A stretch of 64,000 nucleotides of DNA. Origin: Gautieria morchelliformis. Lineage: Eukaryota > Basidiomycota > Agaricomycetes > Gomphales > Gomphaceae. Shown in pieces: positions 20,822 to 30,708 of the stretch. Where the stretch lies: the NCBI GenBank assembly GCA_015179125.1, contig WHVA01000444.1, positions 31,058-95,057 of the forward strand, given 5' to 3'. The position numbers and the translations under genes are program-made. Positions within the stretch are counted from its first letter, which is position 1; every line of letters starts with the position of its first letter. The notes beneath the pieces are model-generated. The model saw only the letters and a list, made by a program, of their open reading frames with translations. It was not told the DNA's origin and made no database searches.

Positions 20822-21570
20822 TGGTAGAAAACTTGATCTTCCTCATCTCCACCAGTGCATCCATTGAACGACTTAGGGGCATGTATTTGACTATCACTGA
20901 CAGCACCCGGACGTTTATTGTGACTGTACCGCTGAACCTGCTTAAGAACGTTCTCTTATTCATCTGGATCCACTTTGCTGGCTCCTCTGTCTCTAAATCA
21001 AGCACAATCCCTCCGTTTGCGAGTTTCTTATCTCTGATGAAAACTATGCTGTGCTGTCTTGGTCGATGTCTTCCTCCAGGTTGTTATAGCCTCATTCACT
21101 TTCATGACTAACTCCTGATCTGCTAGGCCGCCCAGCCTGTCCTGCTCCCCTTGTGGGTCTCTATTGGTTAGGCTTTTGCTTTTGCTTTCACCACGTTATT
21201 GGGATGCGAAAGTGGTACATTACCTCTCAGTGTGACCGCATATGATGCGGTCCCCATCCCTTTGTCCCTCTCCTGCTCCCTCTGCCTCCCTATACTGCTC
21301 ATATGCTCTACCACGTTGCAGGCCCCCTCCATTTCTGCCTTCGCTACCTCTTCTGCTGCCCTCGCATCCTCGATTGCTGCCTCAATCTTTGTGAGGGCTG
21401 GTTCTAGGCCCCTCTCCACATGTCGCATCACCACTGCTCCCACACCTCTCGCTGCCTCCTCCAGCATTATCTTCTATGCCTCCAGTGTGATGGACTGACT
21501 CTATTAGGGACACAGCCACGTTCCCACACAAATCATAGCAGTGCTCGTGGTCATCCGATGGGGGCAACAA
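20822..21570 (-). mobile_element. LINE (non-LTR retrotransposon) ORF1-like relic
   Basis: Minus strand. A coiled-coil region (ALTKIEAAIEDARAAEEVAK) is followed by ASYAVTLRGNVPLSHPNNVV, then in other frames NRDPQGEQDRLGGLADQELV, KVNEAITTW, KKLANGGIVLDLETEEPAKW and TVTINVRVLSVIVKYMPLS. This order is that of the ORF1/gag-like proteins of basidiomycete Tad-type LINEs, which bind element RNA. At least two frame changes (near 21180 and near 21050) make it non-functional. No endonuclease or reverse transcriptase follows: the sequence switches to gypsy-3 integrase at about 20822. It is either a 3' truncation by rearrangement or the gypsy-3 insertion site. Confidence 0.6.
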
Positions 21571-21889
21571 GAAGCGACTTAATTACTATATAGACATGTT
21601 TGTACTTCTAGGAGACGAGAAAAATGTATTGTATCATGTTCTGAACACCGCTCCGAAACAATATGTTGCTCATTTATAAATATACTTTTATCAAAATAGT
21701 ACTATTATTCATTGCGCACCATATATATGGGTGTTCGGGTATGACACCTCTTTCTTGCATGCCGATACTTAATGCCTTGAACCTACTCAACCTATCCCTC
21801 TGGTGGTGTCGTACCCCCAGACACGTATCACACCGCTGTTGATACGGAATGATACCTCACCCGTGGATGGCCACTACAAGGGCATTGTC
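21571..21889. other. AT-rich spacer, no gene seen
   Basis: AT-rich intergenic DNA 3' of the DUF6533 gene, with only short frames. Confidence 0.4.
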
Positions 21890-23560
21890 TTAAGTCGCAA
21901 GGTATGAGAACGGGAACCACTTACCGGATTGCAGTTCAGCACAGGCATCACTGGAGGAAGCGGCTACAGCACTGCCAGGCACCCTTCCGCGAGGGATTTT
22001 ACCAAGCTCGATGCCCACCACTGCGGTAGAAGAGGTATCATCTTGCTCATGAGATTCTGAGATTCCAGTCTCACTGCCACTCGGATCGCCGAATTCCGCC
22101 ATGAGTGAATTGTGAATCTGTCGTGCCGCTGCATGAAAGCTTGTTACAGGATGGTGTGCAGAATGTGTGGTGCCATTTGGGTGAACAATCCTCTCAAGAA
22201 GAGCAAGATGACAGCGACAAACGATGATGACAGACAGACTGGCTGTAGCGTTAGCCATGCGACTTAATAGTGAGCCTAATAGGTTCACACCTGTCCTGCA
22301 CAGGTGAAAGAATCCCTCCAATGCTGGGCTATTGACCCCATGTAAAATTGAATGACCAAGTCTATGTGAGCAATGGACTCAATCTCAAAACCTGTTATAC
22401 TCAGTATTCGGTACGTTTCATAAATTGGACACTATACAGTACCTTAGCAGTGATGCCAGATGCTAATGTTATGCTCAAGACAAATATGACTTGGTATTAG
22501 ATGGACAGTTCAACGGCGGTGGTCAGAAAGTACGTACCCATATCTTATGAGACCTAAACGAGCAATGAGAAATTTCATAGTGTAAGGATGAATTTACCCA
22601 CTTTGAGCAGCCAGAGTTTGGGTCAATGACTTCCTAGGGTGTATGTGAAACTCTCTTGATCTCCTCACGAACCCAAGGGTATGGTATAGTGTCACAACAA
22701 CGACCAATGTGTCAAAAAGTATAATGAGAACATCATTTATTGGTTCCGCTAGGAATAAATGGTCTGTTAAACTGCAACTGAACATGAGAATTCCTCACCC
22801 CTGACAAAGGGATATAAAGACATCTTTCATAATAACTGCTGTTGTTACTCACAAATTTAGAAAACCCAGATCCGCAGCTGTGACGTTACATCCATTTTTG
22901 ACTGCGAGAACCTTGAATACCATATCGTGTTTGAGAATATATTAATGGCAGACTTGAACTTGAAGAGGGAAGTGTTCGTACCACTCCCAGGCCCAAACTG
23001 CCCATATACAGAAGAAGACAGAGGGATCCAAGCACCCACCACGTCCCTTGATTGTGCTGGATCATGGCATATACTCGTGCCAATAAGAGTCCTGCAAGGG
23101 GGGTATGTAAGTATACGACTGAGAGCTTATCGGTATATAGTTACCTTCTATAGCTGGAAGTGTCACAATGGCAAGACAATCTAGGAGATGAACTATTGCA
23201 TTGCACAGACTGTCTTGGTATCAGATTATGTATAAAAGAACACAAATGTCATACTGGGCACATGTATATATGTAAGCAGCCTACATGTCACTAATAAGCC
23301 GTCTCACCTCGTTGGGGACATTCGCTATACCGATGCACATGTCAATAATAAAGAAAAGTAAGGCAGTGTAGCGAGCGAGAAGGTAAAGGACGGTTCCCAA
23401 TCTGACTCTTTTGTGCCAGATATAGGTAATCTCGGACGGGAGTGTCAGGAGAGAATCATAGGTGAAAAACGCTGCTTGGATCAGGGATACGGTCATAGTC
23501 CATCATTTCTCCTTACACACCGAGGGTAGCAATGTGGACATAGGTAACAGCCAAACTTCT
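21890..23560 (-). CDS. DUF6533-type multi-pass membrane protein
   Basis: Multi-exon minus-strand host gene. The first recognisable exon (from about 23490) carries the DUF6533 signature: TYDSLLTLPSEITYIWHKR, then GTVLYLLARYTALLFFIID. Later exons give LLLARVYAMIQHNQ plus a hydrophobic span (about 23105-22990), GCNVTAADLGFLNL (about 22905-22860), ILFDTLVVVVTLYHTLGF (about 22725-22660) and a last exon with NATASLSVIIVCRCHLALL, ending at the stop near 21890 after a Ser/Glu-rich tail. Agaricomycetes have dozens of such 6-7 TM proteins of unknown function. The start exon is uncertain: an upstream ATG near 23560 (MSTLLPS) could splice in. Exon joins were not all verified, so decay cannot be excluded. 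Confidence 0.65.
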
Positions 23561-23599
23561 AGATGTCAGACTCAACACCAGTGAATGGGCCGACCTACT

Positions 23600-25014
23600 C
23601 ACCTATCTGACATAGCCTGGATATCCACACTTTGTTGAGAGGACATGTGGTGGCCGTGTACTGGAAGATGACTATGGTCTGTATGTGAATATAAAGCTGA
23701 AACGTCTATCGAGGAGTCTTATAACATTCTGGCAAGGGAACGAGGGTCGGAATTGAGAGCAGTGATGTGCACACCTCTACCCAGCCTGTACCACAGGCTG
23801 AGTTGATCTGTCGAAATCCGTAGCCAGGATACGATCGGGATCTGGCTGGCTCGTGTTTTGGTGAGCCAGAGCCAAGATGTAGCCGTGGGTTCCGAAGCGT
23901 CTAACTTTGACTCAGTCGCGCATCTGGATGTTGATGGAATGGATGGTGAGCCCAATGCGTAATATAATAAAAACTGAGCTCTACCCTCATGCCCGGATAT
24001 GGCGTTACTACGTTCTACTAGTGACTCTGCGACAACCGACAACTAGAATGGCCTGTGCTATATTCTGTAATATCTCACAGTGTGGGCCATACCATGAAAG
24101 TCACCGTAAAATGAACAAACTGACACCGGTTTGAAGCCACAGTCATGGAAGTGGAGATCATAGATGTTCTGTGCGAGACGAAGGTTCAAGGTTCAGAACT
24201 CGGCACCTGCCGTGCCACGGTGCCATAGTGCCAAATGAGTGGCTTGAGCACACTGTGTGGAATTGAGGCATATCATCTCGTTCATACTACCCTTTCCTGA
24301 TGATGGCTATGCTCTCCTTGTCTAGAGGATATGCCGCTTGTCGCACTGTTGGGGTGTCATCGTTACAATCACATCAGAACACGACCAAAGTTGATTCATA
24401 CACTATAATACATAGATTGCAGGAGTCCATGCGGACTTAGCGAGCCGCCACTCACAACTGAGTTGTTAACTCATCATGCGACCTAGAAACGCTGTTCCCG
24501 TTCCGGTGACAACTTGTGCACGCTTCATCTCTGTGGAAACATAGACACTCTCACACTCTGTGAAGATTCCGGAGAGAAATAAATGCCAATTCACGACAGA
24601 ATCGGGTGATCGGAGCCAGGCATTAACTTGGAGATAGTGTGTCAATGCGGAAAAACATATTGCCAAAAAAGATACCTGGCGATCACATGCTCGGAGAAGT
24701 CTTTTTGATTTCGCTAAATGAAGGGGTTACCGTCTCAAGATGCAGCGTGTCTAGTCTCTACACATCGAGAGTTGAAAGTTTCTCGACGCCTTCCAGGCTC
24801 GATTGCGTTCCTTGATGCTTCTGTATGTTGTTAGATGAGGTATCACCACGCTACTATAGGCCTTACCGGCACGGCGAGTAACTCCATGAAATGTAGTCCT
24901 GGACGGTGGCTGTAGATTTTGCGGTGGCTGGCGTGGCTGGACTTGGGACCGACACTACATCCGGATGTTGATGAAATGCGACAATCATAGAATATAATAC
25001 AAACCGAGCTCGAA
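23600..25014. other. No confident gene; a short diverged repeat is shared inside
   Basis: Short frames only. The stretch around 23925-23985 resembles 24970-25021: both have GGATGTTGATG, then AATATAATA, then GAGCTC-like and CCTCA-like words in the same order, so the two are diverged copies. The second copy lies at the edge of the TIR element at 25022. No family recognised. Confidence 0.3.
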
Positions 25015-25021
25015 CCTCAAG

Positions 25022-26981
25022 CCCGGTGAAAAGAGGTTGTGCTAGGATCGGACGCTGTCGGACGCAAAATCTGCAAACTGCGCTAATCGGGCAGTATCTG
25101 CTCTCAAATCTGCGTATTTGGTAAACCCACTCGAAAAACTAAAATCCGGCTACTTGAAATGACTGGGACTGTGACTTGGGGACTAACATTTGTAAAATTT
25201 TGTAAAATCGACTTTGCTTTTGCTAGCTTTTGCTGTGCCCGGACTTTGCTCAGCTTGTAGTCAGCGCAGCAGCTATAAATATCAACGAAAAAAATGTTCA
25301 GCGCCAGAAAAACCCCAAGCAATTGATCACGACAAGTACCGGTACCCCAACAGAAAGGAAATCACATATATGCAAGGCAAGGGCTCTTTCCTTCTCTCCT
25401 CTCGCCACATCCCCCACTTCTTCCATCCCCCCATCAACGTTCAACCATGGTCTCGCCCACCACCCTCCTCCGTATCCCCCCATTAGAGCTGCCTACAAGA
25501 TATCCATCCAGCTGAGAGCCCGGTCCAGCGCTCCCCACACACGTTCACATCGACATCGCCGTCCTCCCTCCGTGCACCGTCACCCAGCAGTGCACCTGCA
25601 CAGCTGCAGCCGAGGATGCAGCCCACCCATCGTGCCTGCTGCGCCGTGCGATCTTCCCGACAGTGGCCTTGTTTCTTCGCGTGCCAGGCTGAGTCCTGAT
25701 ATCCCAATCCCAGTGTGCGCAATGAGCTGGTAGCCAGTCGTGGTGTTGACGTGCCCGCCTGCACCCGCACCCATGCACAGGTCAGGTTTGGATATGGACA
25801 CACGTCTGGGGCTGCAGGGTGATCGGGCACATCCTGTACGCATACAGCCCACTGATACCATGTAGAGGACAGGAATTATAGGCAGTAGGTATGGACTTGT
25901 TGCTCAAAAGAATAAACTAGAAATTAATTCACTCTCTCAGTGAATTTAGTTGTCACTCTAAATATATTATACACTACCTAGAAATTAATTCACTACAGAG
26001 GATTTCTAGGTCAATAAATCAAAAGAATACTAGACTAATTTACTTGCCTCTCTCAGTGAATTTAGTTGTCACTGAGAGAGGGGGAAATCTGTCTCACTGT
26101 GCATGTACTACTACCCGGCCCTTTAGCGCCCAAGGGCTCGCACGTCGAAGTCATTTTAGACTCCGCTGGGTGCAGCCGCTTGTGAAAATAGAAATAACAA
26201 AATGAAATGGAGAGGTAGGGAGTGACAGGAAAATTTCGAAAATAACCAGAGAAATGGGTGCATGGTACAAGAACAATGTGAGAAAAGATTGAAACACCAT
26301 ACAATAAATCGAATATATTATGCTTGATTTTGGTGCAGGAGCATAAATGCACCCAACATACCACGCCACTGATGGTGACTCCTCCCAGACATACCGTGGG
26401 GACAAAGTCAAGCATCGGCGAACATCGAGGGGTGAGCGTTTTTCCTCGACATAATTAGCCTGACCATATCGTAGTTAACGCTATGGTTCAGCTTGCAATC
26501 AGTGCAGAAAGATCAAAGGTGCGACCATTCAGGTAGCAGCTCTGTGCCGTATCGCAGCTGCGTTCTGTCTGGCTATGGTGAGTGGTCAGCCTTAATCAGA
26601 GGCGTGCACCGTTAACAGCCCTTGCGTAGACTGCACGTTTTTCGGTGATTATGGCTGTTTGTCGTATTCGATGATGAGTGGCAGACAGACACTGCTAGAA
26701 TCTGTTTTGTAGCCAGTTGCTAGTAATAGATATATTTTCTAATGTGCTCTAATCTGCTTTCAGTAAAATTTCTAAATATGCTTGGTCTGCTTTTTCAAAA
26801 CCTATTCTAACTGATTTATGCAGACTACGGCAGATTGAGCTACTCAAAAGGGTACTTTCCCGGCGCTCACACTCTGCTCTCAGCTGCTATTGTCTCACTT
26901 ATCTGCTCTGGCCGGACTTTTTTTGAGGGAGCAGATTTTTCCCGATCCTGACAGATGCCAGCACAACTGCTTTTCACCGGG
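25022..26981. mobile_element. Non-autonomous TIR DNA transposon, superfamily unassigned
   Basis: The ends are inverted copies: CCCGGTGAAAAGAGGTTGTG at the left, matched by CCCGGTGAAAAGCAGTTGTG read from the right. Both are flanked by CCTCAAG (25015-25021 and 26982-26988), a 7 bp target duplication. Subterminal regions are rich in TCTGCT/AGCAGA words, probably transposase-binding repeats. No transposase is encoded; only short frames occur (such as 25830-25483 minus). Without the solo LTR at 25861-26359 the element is about 1.45 kb. A KDZ or hAT-like parent is possible from the subterminal repeats but is not shown. Confidence 0.6.
25861..26359. repeat. Solo LTR, family gamma, copy 1
   Basis: A 499 bp repeat with TG..CA ends (TGTAGAGGAC to CACCCAACA), flanked by the duplication TACCA (25856-25860 and 26360-26364). 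It matches 29117-29604 and 35503-36042. Internally the motif CTCTCAGTGAATTTA..TGTCACT recurs. No internal coding region of this retroelement family is present in the window. Confidence 0.85.
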
Positions 26982-26990
26982 CCTCAAGTC

Positions 26991-29071
26991 TAGTGTTTTC
27001 CAAGTCCCGGCTAAAGCCCCGGCCTAGCCCGAGCCGGGCCGGGCCCAAGCCATTATGGGGCCGGCTTTGAGGTCCCGTCCCTGGATCCAGAGAGCCGGAG
27101 CCGGGCCCGAAAGCCGCGGCTTTTGGGCGCTTCTCAGGTGATGCTGGAGCCAGCTCTTTACCCAGAATAGACAGGTAGTTACATTTACTAATAAGTGAAA
27201 AAATCTGCGTCCATCTTTCTCATCGCCCCCTATGCCTTTGCCCTGCATTTCCGACAGTGACAGCAGCGAAGAGGAGGTCATCGAGGTTGCCGGCCCTATC
27301 ACAAGCGTGCGTGGGCGCGTGATTAAGCCAAGCGCGGCCCTCAAAGACCCGAGCAACGTGGCCAGGGTTCCTGGCCAGCCCCAGCACTATGTCTCAGCAC
27401 CCGTAGATACTGCAGCCCCACCCCCTAAAAAGAAACAGAGGCAGTCGAAAGGTAAATCTGCCGGAAAGGGCAAAGAAAAACAAACAGCTCAGAATACCGA
27501 TGCCTCCGGTGAGCATTCAATGCTCACCAGATTTTTTCAGCCCTGATCTATGGTCTAGATCTGCCGGCGATTCCCCTAAACGAGCCAGCTGACCCAGATG
27601 GCTGGCTCAAAGATCTAGACGGTGTTGAAGATATGCCCGAGGTTGCATCGAAAAAGGCTGACCGTACTCAAGATATACATACTTTCTTTGACAACGTTCC
27701 AGATGTAGGAGGTAAAAAGATGGTTGAATGCAAGCTCTGCCAGTGTGTGATACATGAGATGAACTATGAAGGTACCTGACAAATTTTGCCCTCTAGCAAG
27801 AATGGCCGGCAGAAGACATGCTTTGTGCATGAAGTATCAACGCTGCGGCACCACATGCAGGCCATGCACATCGTCGGTTGACAATCTAGCTCTTCACAAC
27901 ACCTTGCTGCACAGAGTGGTTACGCTGAGTTTCAAGAGCCTCTCAGGGTCGCACTTGCCAAGCTCACCGAATATTATAACAAGACCGAGGACTCGGATGC
28001 GTATATTATGGCAATGGGTATGTACTGTGACTACTATGCTCGCACGCATGTCATTACACTATCCACAGTATTGCACCCAGACATGAAGCTATCCCATTTC
28101 GAAGATCAATGGGGTCAGGACCTCACAAGAAAAGTATCGGAAAAAGCGCGTGTCATTGTATGTGGATGATCATTGTTCATTCTTGTTCTCTACTCACAAA
28201 CTATACAACAGTTCAAGGAACGATGGGATGACATAAATGCTAACGGTGACCCATCAAGCGCCGTTCCCACTATGAGGAAACACCATGCACAGACAATGAT
28301 GGGGGCTTTGAGCGGTGATGAAGATGACTCTTGCCGAAACCCGGTGGTGCCAGCATCAAGCTGGTCAAGTGACTCATTTGGACGGGATAACGAGCCGATG
28401 TGGCAGAGCACTTTCAACTCTTATCTTCGAGCAGAAGATCGGTTACCAGAGAACATGCCTCTGGTTGAGTGGTGGGGGTAAGTACAACTCTCTGATACTG
28501 ATACTGTTTATGGCTTATACACCGTGCACCAGGACAATGGCTAGCGTTACCCTGTTTGGGCCTCGCTAGCATATGACTACTTGCCTATAATGGCATCATC
28601 GGTATCCAGCGAGCGAGCATTTTCAGGGTCGGGTATCACCATCACCAAGCGATGCAACCGCTTGAAGGGTGATATTGTAGAGGCCCTTCAGGTAATCAAA
28701 TGTGCGCTAAGGACTGACCTATTAGTTCGTGAACCGGCCCCGAGTACCACTACCGAGTTTGCCATCCTCAACAATGAAGAAACCACAGAGCCGGAGTTGG
28801 ATGGGGATGGTGAATGGGACTTGGATTGCAGTGAAGATGGGGATGCAGACTTATAATTAAAATTACTACTCTAGGTAGTCTACCAAATACATTGTGCTCT
28901 ACATCGGCCTAGTAAGACACCTCACCTACAGGCCGGGGCTTAAGCCAGGACGGGACAGGGCCGGGCCGGGACTTTTGCATCAGTTCAGGCCTTGAAATCA
29001 AGTGAGCTGGGACTGACCAAGCCGGGCCAGAGCCGCGGCTTTTAGGCCAGGACCGAGCCTGGAAAACACTA
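26991..29071 (+). mobile_element. hAT DNA transposon, core-deleted, non-autonomous
   Basis: A 2,081 bp element with TIRs beginning TAGTGTTTTCCA and flanked by the 8 bp duplication CTCAAGTC (26983-26990 and 29072-29079), diagnostic of hAT. Plus-strand parts: a Lys/Ser-rich N-terminal exon (27232-27546), a BED-type zinc-finger region (about 27700-27880; VECKLCQCVI and TLRHHMQAMH), then directly the sequence C-terminal to the catalytic core (LAKLTEYYNKTEDSDAYIM, about 27955-28015), and the hAT dimerisation domain (SSVSSERAFSGSG, about 28590-28720). The RNase H-like core with its DDE residues is absent, so it could move only with a helper. GC-rich GGGCC words fill both ends. Confidence 0.85.
27232..28856 (+). 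pseudogene. hAT transposase remnant
   Basis: Remnant open pieces at 27232-27546, about 27560-27780, 27940-28160, 28212-28480 and 28575-28856, some separated by plausible introns (for example GTAAGTACAACTC at 28479). The last piece contains the C-terminal dimerisation signature and a very acidic tail ending in EDGDADL. The central catalytic domain of about 300 residues is missing between the BED region and the YYNKTEDSDAY segment, and a frame change lies near 27775. Not functional. Confidence 0.75.
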
Positions 29072-29116
29072 CTCAAGTCCAGCTCTCGCCCTACTACATC
29101 CACCAGGGAGACCAAC

Positions 29117-29604
29117 TGTTAGCAACTAGGGGTTATGGCAGGGAAGGTTCAGTAGAGTTCTTAGAAAGCTAGAATCAAATTCACTCTTTCAGTGAATTTA
29201 TTGTCACTGTTATATTAATACAATACCTAGAATCAAATTCACTACATGATTTTCAGTCAACATGCTATGAAAATACAAAGAATACTACTCGCCTCTCTCA
29301 GTGAATTTATTGTCACTGGGAGAGGAGCACTATCTTGTCTCAGAAGGCATATACGTGCACCTGGCCCTTTAGCGCTCAAGAGCTCACGCGTCGAAGTCAG
29401 TTCAAACTCCGCTGGGTGCAGCCACTTGTGAAAGTAGAGATAACAAAATGAAATGGAGAGGTAGGGAGTGACTGGAAAATTTAGAAAATTATCAGAGAAG
29501 TGAGTGCATGGTACAAGAACAATGTGAGAAGAGATTGAAACACCACACAATAAATCGAACATATTATGCTTGATTTTGGTGCAGGAGCATAAATGCACCC
29601 AACA
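29117..29604. repeat. Solo LTR, family gamma, copy 2
   Basis: A 488 bp copy with TG..CA ends, flanked by the duplication CCAAC (29112-29116 and 29605-29609). It is more diverged than copies 1 and 3 (it starts TGTTAGCAAC), suggesting an older insertion. Confidence 0.85.
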
Positions 29605-29637
29605 CCAACATCATTTCAATCAACCAGCATGTGCCGT

Positions 29638-30603
29638 TGTCAGGGGACACCCTGTTTTCCATCCCCAGTTCCGACACCACACCCAGTTCCGACACCATTT
29701 CCGACTCCGCTTCCGGTTCCGATTCCATCTCCGCCTCCGCTTTCAGAAATGATTCCGCTTCTGGGAGAACTTCCACCAGTTCTGTTCGCCTTGCCAGTTC
29801 CACTCCAATTTCCGACTTCCACTCTCAGAACAGTGTCAGAAATCAAGCGACTCACGTAATAGGTGGCATCAAGGGTCGATCAAGGGTCAGGGTGGTCAGG
29901 GAGATGCAGGGTTGATGGCGGGTGCTGTAAGGGCAACCCTGGCTAGTTGTGGAGATCACACTACCACACAACTGACAAGGGGAAATCCAAAGTCTGTATA
30001 AACGAACAGAGCATACAAGAGAGGGGATTCTCACCTGACAAGGGAAATCCAAAGAGAAAAGTCTAAGGACCCCCAATGTCAGCGAGCCCGTATTATACTA
30101 CGCTGCGCAGCCAGGGACAACACTTGGCACCCGCCATCAACCCTGCACCTCCCTGACCTCCCCGACCTTTGATCGACCCTTGATGCCACCTATTACGTGA
30201 GTCGCTTGATTTCCGACACTGTTCCGAGAGTGGAAGTCGGAAATTGGAGTGGAACTGGCAAGGCGAGCAGAACTGGTGGAAGTTCTCCCAGAAGCGGAAT
30301 CATTTCCGAAAGCGGAGGCGGAGATGGAATCGGAACAGGAAGCGGAGTCGGAAATGGAGTCGGAACTGGAAATGGAAAACAGGGTGTCCCCTGACAGGTG
30401 TCAAGTGTTGTCCCTGGCTGCGCAGCATAGTATAATATGGGCTCGCTGACATTGGGGGTCCTTAGACCTTTCTCTTTGGATTTCCCCTTGTCAGGTGAGA
30501 ATCCCCTCTCTTGTATACTCTGTTCATTTATACATACTTTGGATTTCCCCTTGTCAGTTGTGTGGTAGTGTGATCTCCACAACCAGCCAGGGTTGCCCTT
30601 ACA
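29638..30603. repeat. Solo LTR family beta (outer copy), split by an inner copy
   Basis: The outer LTR of the gypsy-2 family lies in the same orientation as gypsy-2 read on its own sense strand (TGTCAGGGGACACC to GGTTGCCCTTACA). It occupies 29638-29925 and 30397-30603. Its flanks show the duplication GCCGT (29633-29637 and 30604-30608). The gap is filled by a second, inverted LTR of the same family. Confidence 0.85.
29926..30396. repeat. Solo LTR family beta (inner copy), inserted into the outer one
   Basis: A 471 bp LTR in the opposite orientation (TGTAAGGGC to CCCCTGACA), flanked by GGTGC (29921-29925) and GGTGT (30397-30401), a target duplication with one change. It therefore inserted into an existing solo LTR of its own family and was itself reduced to a solo LTR. 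Confidence 0.85.
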
Positions 30604-30708
30604 GCCGTGTTCTGTAGTATTCGCACGGAGTGTTACACCTGTTTGCAGTATGCACATCACTCACAGCGCGCTAAGATGGCGTCACAATGTCACCTATGGC
30701 ACATGTTA

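Larger units (their letters stand above)
17082..20822 (-). mobile_element. gypsy-3: truncated Ty3/gypsy chromovirus with 3' LTR
   Basis: A minus-strand fossil related to gypsy-1. It keeps the 3' LTR (17082-17543), a polypurine tract beside it (CCTCCCCCTT on the plus strand, 17545-17554), an accessory gene on the opposite strand (about 17643-19871), and the end of integrase plus chromodomain (20820-20108; YLVRWAGYEGTDEETSW). It is cut off near 20822, where LINE sequence begins, so gag, protease, reverse transcriptase and the 5' LTR are missing. It is broken in several places and looks clearly older than gypsy-1. Confidence 0.85.
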
